Origin: Marseilla massiliensis
GTDB taxonomy: Bacteria; Bacteroidota; Bacteroidia; Bacteroidales; Bacteroidaceae
Reading direction: 5' to 3'
NCBI RefSeq assembly: GCF_016899955.1
Contig: NZ_JACJJL010000013.1
Coordinates: 49,158-113,157, forward strand
DNA: 64,000 bases
Part shown: positions 52,358 to 61,521 of the stretch, piece after piece
How the letters are laid out: every line of letters starts with the position of its first letter
How positions within the stretch are numbered: position 1 is the stretch's first letter
The notes under the pieces: model-generated
What the model saw: the letters and a program-made list of their open reading frames with translations, nothing else
Told to the model about the DNA's origin: nothing
Database searches by the model: none
Translations under genes and position numbers: made by a program

Positions 52358-53437
52358 TTACTTCAATTTTTCAACAAAACGGTCAAACATAAATTCAGTG
52401 TCGACAGGGCCTGAGCAGGCTTCCGGGTGGAACTGGCTTGTAAACCAGGGGTTCTCCTTGTGGCATATGCCTTCGTTTGACCCGTCGTTCATGTTAACGA
52501 ACAGTTCCTTCCAGTCGCTGCCGAGCGTCTTGGCATCGACAGCGTAGCCATGGTTCTGGCTTGTTATGTAGCACCTTGTGGTTCCAACTTCCATTACCGG
52601 CTGGTTGTGCGACCTGTGACCGTATTTGAGCTTGTATATTGATGCGCCTCCGGCTTTGGCCAGAAGCTGGTTGCCCATGCATATTCCGCATATAGGCTTG
52701 CGTGAAAGGCTCATTTGTTTGCGTATGATGTTGACCGCGTCTTCGCACATGTCCGGGTCGCCCGGGCCGTTGCCGAGGAAAAGACCGTCGAAGTCCATGC
52801 CCGTATAATCATAATTCCATGGCACGCGGATAACTTCCACACCACGGTTGATGAGGCATCGTATGATGTTGTTCTTTACGCCGCAGTCAACCAGTACGAC
52901 TTTCTTTCCGGCGCCTTCGTTGTAACGTATGACCTCCTTGCAGCTCACTTTGTCAACAAAGTTAACGCCTTCGTAATCTGCCTGAGGTATGTTGTCCGGC
53001 TGGTCGTCGAAAAGAATCTTTCCCATCATTACACCATGCTCACGCAACACTTTGGTCAGCTGGCGGGTGTCTATGCCGGTGATGCCGGGCACATGCTCAC
53101 GCTTCAGCCAGTCGGCCAGGCTCTCGACTGCATTCCAGTGACTATACTCTTCACTGTAGTCTGCAACGATTATGGCCGATGCGTAGATCTTGTCGCTCTC
53201 CATGAACGTTGCTATGCCGTCAGGGGCAATAGTGAAAGGGGGAACACCATAGTTTCCCACCAGTGGGTAAGTCAGTGTCATCAACTGTCCGGCGTATGAG
53301 GGGTCGGTCAGGCTCTCCGGATAACCCATCATCGCTGTATTGAAGACTACTTCGCCTGCAACTGGTTGTTCGTAACCGAATGACTTGCCGCGAAATTCTG
53401 TTCCGTCTTCAAGAACCAATGTTACGTTCTTCATCAT
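52358..53437 (-). CDS. carA: carbamoyl-phosphate synthase small (glutaminase) subunit
   Basis: 359 residues. N-terminal CPSase domain, then a class I glutamine amidotransferase with the nucleophile Cys in CGICMGNQLLA and the His-Glu in SQFHPEACSGP. In the nucleophile elbow the usual GHQ reads GNQ, as far as I know a common form in Bacteroidota. ATG 53437 or the next codon ATG 53434 may start it. It lies 17 bp behind the purF-like gene. Confidence 0.96.
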   Translation of the reverse strand: MMKNVTLVLEDGTEFRGKSFGYEQPVAGEVVFNTAMMGYPESLTDPSYAGQLMTLTYPLVGNYGVPPFTIAPDGIATFMESDKIYASAIIVADYSEEYSHWNAVESLADWLKREHVPGITGIDTRQLTKVLREHGVMMGKILFDDQPDNIPQADYEGVNFVDKVSCKEVIRYNEGAGKKVVLVDCGVKNNIIRCLINRGVEVIRVPWNYDYTGMDFDGLFLGNGPGDPDMCEDAVNIIRKQMSLSRKPICGICMGNQLLAKAGGASIYKLKYGHRSHNQPVMEVGTTRCYITSQNHGYAVDAKTLGSDWKELFVNMNDGSNEGICHKENPWFTSQFHPEACSGPVDTEFMFDRFVEKLK

Positions 53438-53454
53438 ATATGGTTGTAAAGTGT

Positions 53455-55350
53455 TTAAAACTTTTGTTCGTACTGATACACGTTGTCATAGTAATTGATG
53501 AATGCCTGGTTTACAAGCTTCATCCCGCCGGGAGTGGGGTAGTTGCCTGTAAAATACCAGTCGCCCTTATGGTCGGGTATGGCAGTGTGCAGCCCTTCGA
53601 TGCTTTGGTAAACCAGTTCGATGGGGGTGGTCACCTCTGCAGGGCGCAGCAGTTCCACCATCTTGGTGTTGAGCTCTTCGACCGTGAATGGCTTATAAAG
53701 CGCTTTGACACAACATTGCATCTCTTCCTTGGGCTTCTTCAACTCGTCGATGCAGTTTTTGTATGTCTCGTCTATAAGGCTCTGCATGCCACGGTCTTGC
53801 AGCAGTGCTATGCATGCCCTGAAAGCGATGAACTCTTCAAGCTTGGCCATGTCGATGCCATAATAATCGGGATAGCGTATCTGCGGCGACGAGCTGACTA
53901 TGACAATCTTTTTCGGGTGGAGCCTGTCAAGTATCTTGATGATGCTTTCGCGGAGTGTGGTTCCGCGCACTATGCTGTCGTCTATGACCACAAGATTGTC
54001 GACGCCTTTTTCCAACACTTCGTATGTCACGTCGTAAACGTGTGATGCCAAGTCGTTGCGCGAATTGCCTTCTGTAATGAACGTGCGCAACTTGATGTCT
54101 TTCCAGGCAACCTTTTCAGAACGGACAAACTGTTCGAGTATCTTTTCCAGTTCTTCGTGCGTCGGCATGTGCCCCAGCGATTCTATGGCTTGTATTTTTT
54201 GCTCGTTGATATATCGCTTGAAGCTTCCCAGCATACCGTAGTATGCTACCTCTGCCGTGTTGGGTATGAATGAAAACACTGTGTGCTCCACGTCGTTGTC
54301 GATAGCCTTCAATATGGGCTTCATCAACAAATCGCCAAGCTTCTTGCGTTCGCGGTATATGTCGCGGTCGGAACCACGGCTGAAATATATGCGCTCAAAT
54401 GAGCATGCAGAGTCGCCGCGTTGGTCTAATATCTTTTCAAGCGAGAATTCTCCCTTTTTGTTTACGACAACAGCTTCGCCAGGCTTTAGTTCGCATATCT
54501 GGTCGCATTCGATGTCGAATGTTGTCTGGAGGACGGGGCGCTCGCTGGCAACGACCACCACTTCGTCATTCTTATAATAGAAGGCCGGACGTATGCCCCA
54601 CGGGTCGCGCATTGAAAACATTTCACCGCTGCCGGTGAGACCGCAAACCACATAGCCGCCGTCAAAGTCGGGCATCGTGGTACGCAACACATTGCTCATG
54701 CGTACATGGTCGTCGATGTAGTCGGTTATGTCAGTGCCTTGCAGCCCGTTTTCCTTGGCATCGACGAAGTTGCGTTCCACTTCCCTGTCCAGTCGGTGGC
54801 CCATCCATTCCAGCATGATATAACTGTCGCTGAAGATGCGTGGGCACTGTCCTTGCGAGGTGATTTTGCTGAATATCTCATCGATGTTAGTCATATTGAA
54901 GTTGCCACACAAGCACAGGTTCTTGGCCTTCCAGTTGTTGCGGCGCAGAAATGGATGGACATATTGCAAGCCACTCTTGCCTGTCGTAGAATAGCGGAGG
55001 TGACCCATATACAATTCGCCGGCGAAAGGAAGGTTCTCCTTTGCGTATTCTGCATCGGCCAACTGTTCTTTAGAAAGGTTGCGAAACTCTTTTTGAGCAC
55101 TTCCGAATATTTCTGTTATGGCGTTTGCTCCCAAAGCCTTCTCACGAAACATATACTCATTACCAGGCAGAGTATTCAACTTCACACATGCAATGCCGGC
55201 ACCTTCCTGGCCTCGGTTGTGTTGCTTCTCCATCATGAGGTACAACTTGTTCAACCCGTACATCCATGTTCCATACTTTTTCTGGTAATAATCGAGCGGC
55301 TTTAGTAGCCTAATCATTGCCACTCCACATTCGTGTTTTAATTGTTCCAT
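53455..55350 (-). CDS. amidophosphoribosyltransferase-like protein (long form)
   Basis: 631 residues against about 460-510 for ordinary PurF. The class II glutaminase nucleophile follows a short leader (MEQLKHECGVAMIRL, Cys8), and the phosphoribosyltransferase motif is VVIDDSIVRGTTLRESI. Extra length lies in an insertion in the glutaminase half (NKLYLMMEKQHNRGQEG region and beyond) and a C-terminal tail. The Bacteroidota genome norm is this long paralogue beside glmS/carA as well as a standard purF elsewhere. Its reaction, phosphoribosylamine formation from PRPP and glutamine, is inferred. Operon with carA. Confidence 0.85.
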   Translation of the reverse strand: MEQLKHECGVAMIRLLKPLDYYQKKYGTWMYGLNKLYLMMEKQHNRGQEGAGIACVKLNTLPGNEYMFREKALGANAITEIFGSAQKEFRNLSKEQLADAEYAKENLPFAGELYMGHLRYSTTGKSGLQYVHPFLRRNNWKAKNLCLCGNFNMTNIDEIFSKITSQGQCPRIFSDSYIMLEWMGHRLDREVERNFVDAKENGLQGTDITDYIDDHVRMSNVLRTTMPDFDGGYVVCGLTGSGEMFSMRDPWGIRPAFYYKNDEVVVVASERPVLQTTFDIECDQICELKPGEAVVVNKKGEFSLEKILDQRGDSACSFERIYFSRGSDRDIYRERKKLGDLLMKPILKAIDNDVEHTVFSFIPNTAEVAYYGMLGSFKRYINEQKIQAIESLGHMPTHEELEKILEQFVRSEKVAWKDIKLRTFITEGNSRNDLASHVYDVTYEVLEKGVDNLVVIDDSIVRGTTLRESIIKILDRLHPKKIVIVSSSPQIRYPDYYGIDMAKLEEFIAFRACIALLQDRGMQSLIDETYKNCIDELKKPKEEMQCCVKALYKPFTVEELNTKMVELLRPAEVTTPIELVYQSIEGLHTAIPDHKGDWYFTGNYPTPGGMKLVNQAFINYYDNVYQYEQKF

Positions 55351-55434
55351 CCGAATATCCTAAACTATTTTCTATTTGGTTGTCATTATAAGCCAATATA
55401 ATAATACGGCAACTTGTAGGTTAAACACAACTAA

Positions 55435-55456
55435 GTGGGCTAAATGATTAGCCCAC
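55435..55456 (-). terminator. glmS hairpin terminator
   Basis: GTGGGCTAA / TTAGCCCAC with a 4-nt loop, 5 nt after the glmS stop; minus-strand tail TTAGTTGTGTTTAA. Confidence 0.65.
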
Positions 55457-55460
55457 ATGG

Positions 55461-57305
55461 TCATTCAACGGTTACAGACTTTGCAAGGTTGCGTGGCTGG
55501 TCCACGTTCTTGCCTTTGCAAACCGCGATATGGTAAGCAAGCAATTGCAACGGAATGGTTGACAATAGGGGCTCAAGGCATTCTATTGTGTCTGGTAGTT
55601 CAATCACTTCATCGGCAATGCGGCTTATCGTATTGTCGCCTTCTGTCACAATGGCAATCACTTTGCCTTTGCGAGCTTTTATTTCTTGTATGTTGTTCAG
55701 CACTTTTTCATACATGGCGTTGTGCGTGGCTATGACAACGACAGGCATGTCTGAATCTATCAGGGCTATGGGACCGTGTTTCATTTCGGCCGCGGGATAG
55801 CCTTCGGCGTGTATGTAGCTGATTTCCTTAAGCTTTAGCGCTCCCTCAAGGGCCACAGGGTAGTTGTAGCCACGGCCAAGGTATAAGAAGTTGCGGGCGT
55901 AAGTGAAGATGCGGCTCAGGTCGGCTATCCTGTCGTTGAGCTTCAGCACTTCCTCCATCTTTTGAGGTATTGCATGCAATTCTTTTACTATGCTCAGATA
56001 GGCTTCGTTGCTTATCGTGCCTTTTTCCTTTGCCAAAGCCAAGGCAAGCATTGACAATACTGTCACCTGGCCGGTGAAAGCCTTTGTCGATGCTACTCCT
56101 ATCTCTGGCCCTACATGTATGTATGAACCGGTGTCCGTAGAACGTGGTATGCTCGATCCGATAGCGTTGCAAATGCCATAAATAAATGCGCCGTTTTCTT
56201 TGGCGAGCTTTATCGCCGCAAGCGTATCGGCCGTCTCGCCGCTTTGGGATATGGCGATGACAACATCTTTGCTCGTTATCACCGGGTTGCGATAGCGAAA
56301 TTCTGACGCATACTCTACTTCAACCGGTATGCGGCACAGGCTTTCAAGTATCTGTTTTCCTATAAGTCCGGCATGCCACGACGTTCCGCAAGCGATTATT
56401 ATGAACCTGTTGGCATTGAGCAATTGTTTCTTGTAGTCGATGACGGCGCTCAACACAACATTGTCTGTGTCGACGTTGACACGGCCGCGCATGCAGTTGG
56501 TCAGGCATTCCGGCTGCTCGAATATTTCTTTGAGCATGAAATGGGGATATCCGCCCTTCTCAATCTCTCCGAGGTTGATATCCACTGTCTGTATCTCTGG
56601 ATTCTGCAGCCGGTTTTGTATGTTAACTACCTTCAGGTCTTCGCCTTTCCTTATCACTGCGATATTGCCATCTTCGAGATACACCACCTTGTCTGTGTAT
56701 TCTACGATGGGCGACGCGTCGGAACCCAGAAAGAACTCATTGTCGCCAATGCCTACAACCAAAGGGCTTTGTTTGCGTGCTGCTATGATTTGGTTTGGGG
56801 TGCGCTTGTCCAGCAGAGCTATGGCGTATGCTCCAATCACTTCGTGCAGGGCCAGCTGAACAGCCGTCAATAAGTCGAGGTTCTTACGTTGCTGTATGTA
56901 TTCTATCAATTGTACGAGCACCTCGGTGTCTGTGTCAGAGCGGAATGTGATGCCCTTTTCCATCAGTTTTTTCCTCAGCGAGGCATAGTTCTCAATGATT
57001 CCATTGTGAATTATTGCCAAGTTCTTCGACTGGGAATAATGCGGGTGGGCGTTGACAGAGGATGGCTCGCCATGGGTGGCCCATCGTGTATGGGCTATGC
57101 CCACAGTGCCTGTTGTGTTCTTGTCGGCACAGAAGGCCACCAGATCATCAACTTTGCCCTTGCTCTTGTATACGTTAAGGTTGCCGCTTGAGTTGATCAA
57201 TGCGACACCAGCACTGTCGTATCCACGATACTCTAACCTTCTTAACCCTTTAATTAGTATAGGGAATGCATCCTTATCACCAATATATCCTACAATTCCA
57301 CACAT
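55461..57305 (-). CDS. glmS: glutamine-fructose-6-phosphate aminotransferase (isomerizing)
   Basis: 614 residues, starting MCGIVGYIGDKDA with Cys2 as the class II glutaminase nucleophile (after Met removal), two SIS domains (AISQSGETADTLAAI; VVIATHNAMYEKVL) and ending LAKSVTVE. It makes glucosamine-6-phosphate for peptidoglycan and lipopolysaccharide. Own terminator before purF suggests a separate unit from purF-carAB, though glutamine use links all four. Confidence 0.97.
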   Translation of the reverse strand: MCGIVGYIGDKDAFPILIKGLRRLEYRGYDSAGVALINSSGNLNVYKSKGKVDDLVAFCADKNTTGTVGIAHTRWATHGEPSSVNAHPHYSQSKNLAIIHNGIIENYASLRKKLMEKGITFRSDTDTEVLVQLIEYIQQRKNLDLLTAVQLALHEVIGAYAIALLDKRTPNQIIAARKQSPLVVGIGDNEFFLGSDASPIVEYTDKVVYLEDGNIAVIRKGEDLKVVNIQNRLQNPEIQTVDINLGEIEKGGYPHFMLKEIFEQPECLTNCMRGRVNVDTDNVVLSAVIDYKKQLLNANRFIIIACGTSWHAGLIGKQILESLCRIPVEVEYASEFRYRNPVITSKDVVIAISQSGETADTLAAIKLAKENGAFIYGICNAIGSSIPRSTDTGSYIHVGPEIGVASTKAFTGQVTVLSMLALALAKEKGTISNEAYLSIVKELHAIPQKMEEVLKLNDRIADLSRIFTYARNFLYLGRGYNYPVALEGALKLKEISYIHAEGYPAAEMKHGPIALIDSDMPVVVIATHNAMYEKVLNNIQEIKARKGKVIAIVTEGDNTISRIADEVIELPDTIECLEPLLSTIPLQLLAYHIAVCKGKNVDQPRNLAKSVTVE

Positions 57306-57330
57306 ATCTACTCTATATTATACAATTAAC

Positions 57331-57353
57331 GGCAGGCGCAACGAGCGCCTGCC
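57331..57353 (-). terminator. hairpin after the Wza-like gene
   Basis: GGCAGGCGC / GCGCCTGCC with a 5-nt loop; minus-strand tail GTTAATTGTATAA. Confidence 0.65.
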
Positions 57354-57368
57354 ATTTACATACATTAA

Positions 57369-58172
57369 TCAGTTCAAGATGTTATACAATAGTGAGGTCA
57401 GCGAAATCAATATTGAGGTCGCCGAGAACCATAATGTAGTCATGCTACCCACACTTGAGTTTTGTGCCTTCACCTTATTGGGTTCAACATATACAATGTC
57501 GTTTTGCTGCAAATAATAATAAGGTGAATTAATGATGTTTGCATCGTTAAGGTTTAGCACATGAATGGATTTCATGCCTGTTGAGTCTTCGCGTATCAGC
57601 TTTACATTGTTGCGAACACCGTATATGGTGAGGTCGCCCGCCTGGGCAAGAGCCTCCAATATGGAAATCTTTTCATTGGTAACGGTGTACATGCCGGGGC
57701 GGGTGACTTCGCCGAGGACAGAAATCTTATAGTTTGACATGCGCACGGTGACAATCGGAGTTTCCGCTTTGCTCATGTATGGCTTTATCTTTTCCAATAT
57801 GACGCGCTCCGCCTGAGATTTAGTAAGGCCTCCGACGTGCAAGCGGCCTACACGCGGAAAATCGATGTAACCGTCGTTGTCAACAAGATAGCTTTGCAGC
57901 AAGGGTTGTGAAGTCGTTGTGCGCATGCTTTGTGTCAGTTGGGTGGGCACTGTCATGTTGAATGGGGCGGCGGCATCAGCGTCTGATGTGCTGACTGTTA
58001 TTGTTAGCACATCTTTAGGCATAATCCTTGCGTCGTAAAGAACTCTAGACTGCTCCAGGTTTACAATATTACTGTTTTGGAAATAAGCAACATTTTTATT
58101 AGAACAACTGCCAAATATCATTATGACGGCAGCAAAAGCCACAGGCAAGATGATTTTCTTTGAAATTATCAT
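57369..58172 (-). CDS. polysaccharide export lipoprotein (Wza/BexD family)
   Basis: 267 residues. Lipobox IFGSC, Cys about 23. Poly_export N-terminal domain (RIMPKDVLTITVS), then an SLBB domain (ISVLGEVTRPGMYTVTNEKI), and a C-terminal hydrophobic helix (LWFSATSILISLTSLLYNIL), which in this family crosses the outer membrane. Role: outer-membrane channel for capsule or exopolysaccharide. The usual partner, a Wzc-like tyrosine kinase/co-polymerase, is not next to it, so it is an orphan copy or its locus has been split. Promoter just upstream. Confidence 0.9.
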   Translation of the reverse strand: MIISKKIILPVAFAAVIMIFGSCSNKNVAYFQNSNIVNLEQSRVLYDARIMPKDVLTITVSTSDADAAAPFNMTVPTQLTQSMRTTTSQPLLQSYLVDNDGYIDFPRVGRLHVGGLTKSQAERVILEKIKPYMSKAETPIVTVRMSNYKISVLGEVTRPGMYTVTNEKISILEALAQAGDLTIYGVRNNVKLIREDSTGMKSIHVLNLNDANIINSPYYYLQQNDIVYVEPNKVKAQNSSVGSMTTLWFSATSILISLTSLLYNILN

Positions 58173-58198
58173 TTTGTGAAACCGTTTTTAATTGCCTG

Positions 58199-58206
58199 CA
58201 AATTTA
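58199..58206 (-). promoter_or_regulatory. -7 box of the Wza-like gene
   Basis: TAAATTTG on the minus strand (58206-58199), about 27 bp before the ATG; -33 weak. Confidence 0.5.
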
Positions 58207-58280
58207 CACCTATTTTTCCATATAAGCAAGAAAATGTCCGACTAAGAAATCTCCTTAATGAAAAAAGGAAGATTTTTGTA

Positions 58281-58327
58281 AAAACGCCCGCAAACGCCGG
58301 CTGTTTGGCCGTGGGCGTTTGCGGGCG
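58281..58327 (-). terminator. uxaC terminator
   Basis: CGCCCGCAAACGCC (58285-58298) pairs exactly with GGCGTTTGCGGGCG (58314-58327); minus-strand tail TTTTTACAAAAATC. About 70 bp past the uxaC stop. Confidence 0.8.
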
Positions 58328-58397
58328 CTGGGTTGTGGCGTTGTCGCTTGTTGTCGCTCTGTTTGTTCAGAACAGAGCTCTCTGGCAACATTTCGTT

Positions 58398-59798
58398 TTA
58401 ATAGAACTTGAAATAATTCCGTGCGTTGTTGTAAGATATGTCTTCAACCATTCGGCTGAGTATTTCGTGGTCATTGGGCAGCAAACCTTTCTCTACGTCG
58501 GTTCCGAGAATATTGCAAAGCAGACGGCGGAAATACTCGTGGCGCGGATAGCTCAGGAAAGAGCGTGAGTCGGTGAGCATGCCTACGAAACGGCTCAGAA
58601 GGCCGAGCACAGAAAGGGCGTTCATTTGGCGGGTCATGCCGTCGAGCTGGTCGTTGAACCACCAGCCGGAACCAAACTGAATCTTGCCCGGGCAACCACC
58701 CTGGAAGTTGCCAAGCATGGTGGCAATCACCTCGTTGGCGCACGGGTTAAGGGTGTAGAGGATTGTGCGTGTGAGCTTACCCTCCATGTTCAGCTTGTTG
58801 AGGAACTTGCTCATAGCCTTTGCCGTGTTGAACTCGCCAATAGAGTCAAAGCCAGTGTCGGGGCCAAGTTGCTCGTACATCTTTGTATTGTTGTCGCGGA
58901 TTGCGCCATAGTGGAACTGCTGTGTCCAGTCGGCATCGGCATCCATCTCTGCCATCTTGGTCAGGAAGCAGTTCTTGTATTGGCGTATTTCATAGGCAGT
59001 GAGTTCTTTCTTGCTCATTGCCTTGGCGAATATGGCTTCAATTTGTGCGTCGGTATACTCCTCGTCGTAGAACTCCTCGATTCCGTGGTCAGACAGCTTG
59101 CAGCCGTTGGCTGTGAAGAAGTCGTGGCGCTTCTGCAATGCGTCCACCATGTCTTTGAAGGTCGTGATGGTCACGCCTGCTACTTCGCCAAGCTTATTTA
59201 CATACTCGGCAAAGTCGGGCTTCTCGATGTTCATGGCTTTGTCTGGGCGCCATGCTGGTATCATCTTTATTTCAAAACCGCTTTCCCTGGTTTGCTTGTG
59301 GTAGCGCAAGTCGTCAATGGGATCGTCGGTTGTGCATACGCATTCAACGTTGTATCTGCGCATCAAGCCACGGGCTGAGTACTCCGGCTGCTTGAGCTTC
59401 TCGTTGCACTCGTCGTATATCTCGCGTGCGGTCTTGGGACTCAGCAGCTTAGTGATGCCGAATGCAGTCTTGAGTTCGAGGTGTGTCCAATGGTAAAGTG
59501 GGTTGCGGAAAGTGTAAGGCACTGTCTCGGCCCATTTCTCAAACTTCTCCCAGTCTGACGTGTCTTTGCCAGTGCAATACTTTTCGTCAACGCCGTTGGT
59601 GCGCATTGCCCTCCATTTGTAGTGGTCACCACCCAGCCAAAGTTCTGTGATGCTTTTAAACTTATGGTCATTTGCCACCATTTCAGGTATCAGGTGGCAG
59701 TGATAGTCGATAATAGGCATCTTTGCCGCATGGTTGTGGAACAGGTCTTGGGCAACTTCATTATCCAACAAGAAGTTCTCGTCATTGAATTGTTTCAT
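58398..59798 (-). CDS. uxaC: glucuronate (uronate) isomerase
   Basis: 466 residues, family length. The metal motif IIDYHCHLIPEMV lies near residue 30, with NPLYHWTHLEL and AWRPDKAMNIEKPDF blocks. It interconverts glucuronate/fructuronate and galacturonate/tagaturonate in pectin and glucuronide breakdown. No other hexuronate gene is beside it. -7 box TACTTTTG on the minus strand (59921-59914), divergent from ansA. Confidence 0.96.
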   Translation of the reverse strand: MKQFNDENFLLDNEVAQDLFHNHAAKMPIIDYHCHLIPEMVANDHKFKSITELWLGGDHYKWRAMRTNGVDEKYCTGKDTSDWEKFEKWAETVPYTFRNPLYHWTHLELKTAFGITKLLSPKTAREIYDECNEKLKQPEYSARGLMRRYNVECVCTTDDPIDDLRYHKQTRESGFEIKMIPAWRPDKAMNIEKPDFAEYVNKLGEVAGVTITTFKDMVDALQKRHDFFTANGCKLSDHGIEEFYDEEYTDAQIEAIFAKAMSKKELTAYEIRQYKNCFLTKMAEMDADADWTQQFHYGAIRDNNTKMYEQLGPDTGFDSIGEFNTAKAMSKFLNKLNMEGKLTRTILYTLNPCANEVIATMLGNFQGGCPGKIQFGSGWWFNDQLDGMTRQMNALSVLGLLSRFVGMLTDSRSFLSYPRHEYFRRLLCNILGTDVEKGLLPNDHEILSRMVEDISYNNARNYFKFY

Positions 59799-59913
59799 AA
59801 TTAGTTGTTTATTAATTGTTGTATGCTTTATAGGTCTGTCAAATCGTTGTTCTCGCCATCTGGCACCACACTGTTCTGTATGAAGTGTTCATACCGTATG
59901 GATATCTATAGTG

Positions 59914-59962
59914 CAAAAGTAATAAAATAATTCTGCAATGTCGAAAAGTTTACTTATTTTTG
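59914..59962. promoter_or_regulatory. divergent promoters of uxaC and ansA
   Basis: Minus strand: TACTTTTG at 59921-59914. Plus strand: TATTTTTG at 59955-59962. The -33 elements are weak for both. Confidence 0.5.
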
Positions 59963-59983
59963 CAACAAAAATATACGTAAACG

Positions 59984-61018
59984 ATGACGTACGACAATAA
60001 TGTTCTATTGATTTACACAGGTGGCACTATTGGAATGAACCGCAATCCTCAGACCGGGGCGCTCGAGCCTTTCAAGTTTGAACATCTTTTGAGTAACGTT
60101 CCTGAGCTTGCGCAGTTCTCGACACACATTGCCACTTATCAATTCACGCCGCCTATCGACAGTAGCAATATGTCGCCCCGGCTGTGGATTGAGTTGACCC
60201 ATATCATAGCTGATAACTATGACAAGTATGACGGGTTTGTGATATTGCATGGCACTGACACCATGGCTTTCACCGCCTCTGCGTTGAGCTACATGCTTGA
60301 AAACCTGACAAAGCCCGTAATACTTACCGGCAGTCAGTTGCCGATAGGACAATTGCGGACTGACGGGAAGGAGAATCTCATCACCAGCATTGAGATTGCT
60401 TCTGCCAAGCATCCCGATGGAAGGGCCATAATGCCTGAAGTGGGCATATATTTCAATGGCCACCTCATGAGGGGAAATCGTACAACGAAGCAAAGCGCCG
60501 ACAATTTCAACGCTTTCGAGAGTTTTAACTACCCGCACCTGGCTGACGCGGGGGTTAACATCTCATATAGGGAAGACCTAATTTTAAAACCGGACTATTC
60601 TAAGCCTATGACTCCGCATTTCCGTTTGGACAACAACGTCATAGTGTTTACTATATTCCCCGGCATACGTGAAGATTTGGTGCGCCATGTCATTGCCACA
60701 CCCAACTTGCGCTCCATTGTCATGCGTACCTTCGGCAGTGGGAATGCCCCACAGTCGCCATGGCTTATCAAGGCGTTGAAAGAAGCGTCGGCTAATGGCA
60801 AGACTATAATTAATATTAGCCAGTGTATGGCTGGAAGTGTTGAGATGGGACGTTATGACACTGGCTATCAATTGAAGTCGGCCGGTGTCATCAGTGGTCA
60901 TGACAGCACAGTTGAAAGTGCTGTCACCAAACTGATGTATTTGCAGGCAAGGTTTTCCGACCCAGAGAAGATCAGGCATTACCTCAACAGAAATATCAGG
61001 GGTGAGATGTGTGTGTGA
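59984..61018 (+). CDS. ansA: type I (cytosolic) L-asparaginase
   Basis: 344 residues without signal peptide. Catalytic threonines in YTGGTIGMN (Thr near residue 14) and the LHGTDTMAFTA block (about 88-93); the C-terminal control domain NISQCMAGSVEMG ... VISGHDSTVESAVTKLMYL is that of the allosteric type I enzyme. It hydrolyses asparagine to aspartate and ammonia. Monocistronic. Confidence 0.95.
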   Translation: MTYDNNVLLIYTGGTIGMNRNPQTGALEPFKFEHLLSNVPELAQFSTHIATYQFTPPIDSSNMSPRLWIELTHIIADNYDKYDGFVILHGTDTMAFTASALSYMLENLTKPVILTGSQLPIGQLRTDGKENLITSIEIASAKHPDGRAIMPEVGIYFNGHLMRGNRTTKQSADNFNAFESFNYPHLADAGVNISYREDLILKPDYSKPMTPHFRLDNNVIVFTIFPGIREDLVRHVIATPNLRSIVMRTFGSGNAPQSPWLIKALKEASANGKTIINISQCMAGSVEMGRYDTGYQLKSAGVISGHDSTVESAVTKLMYLQARFSDPEKIRHYLNRNIRGEMCV

Positions 61019-61521
61019 GCAGAAGGCCTCGCGTCGTGAAGGTGTGGTTGGCGACGTGGTGCTGTTTGGCTTTAACACAATGTGGCCATCAGAGTACAAG
61101 GTAATTTTATCCAATTGCCGGGCAGGCTTATTGTCAGCTTTGTCGAAGTCGTAACTGGCTGTGTTGAGGCAAATTCGTAAGCTGATGCCGCCGGAACATG
61201 GATAATAGTTTGGGGCATATTGATAAATATCGGTGCAGAAGTTCTTTGGTCTGATGCGATTGGAGATTGGCGGTATCATTGACCAATGGCCATTTGACGG
61301 GGTATAAAAGGCTGTCGTTGTGTATGGCCGTTTGGCTGTGGCGCATGTCTATGCGTGTTTGCAGTCTATGGCTGATGAGGAAGTTCTTATTGTGCATGGA
61401 TGTCGAGGTCTTATTTGTTATATTGTAACCGACAGCGCGCAGCCCCTACAAACAACAATGCCGACGTCGTTTCTATGAACAAAGAAACGACGTCGGCATT
61501 GTTGTCAAGCCTGTTTAAATG
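61019..61521. other. intergenic region ending in a strong hairpin
   Basis: About 430 bp in which I see no gene or repeat-family copy, followed by the 22-bp perfect inverted repeat at 61452-61505. Confidence 0.5.
61452..61505. terminator. 22-bp perfect hairpin between convergent genes
   Basis: Arms 61452-61473 and 61484-61505 are exact complements with a 10-nt loop; core AATGCCGACGTCGTTTC. It lies 16 bp past the stop of the minus-strand helicase and faces ansA, so it can end both. Confidence 0.75.
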
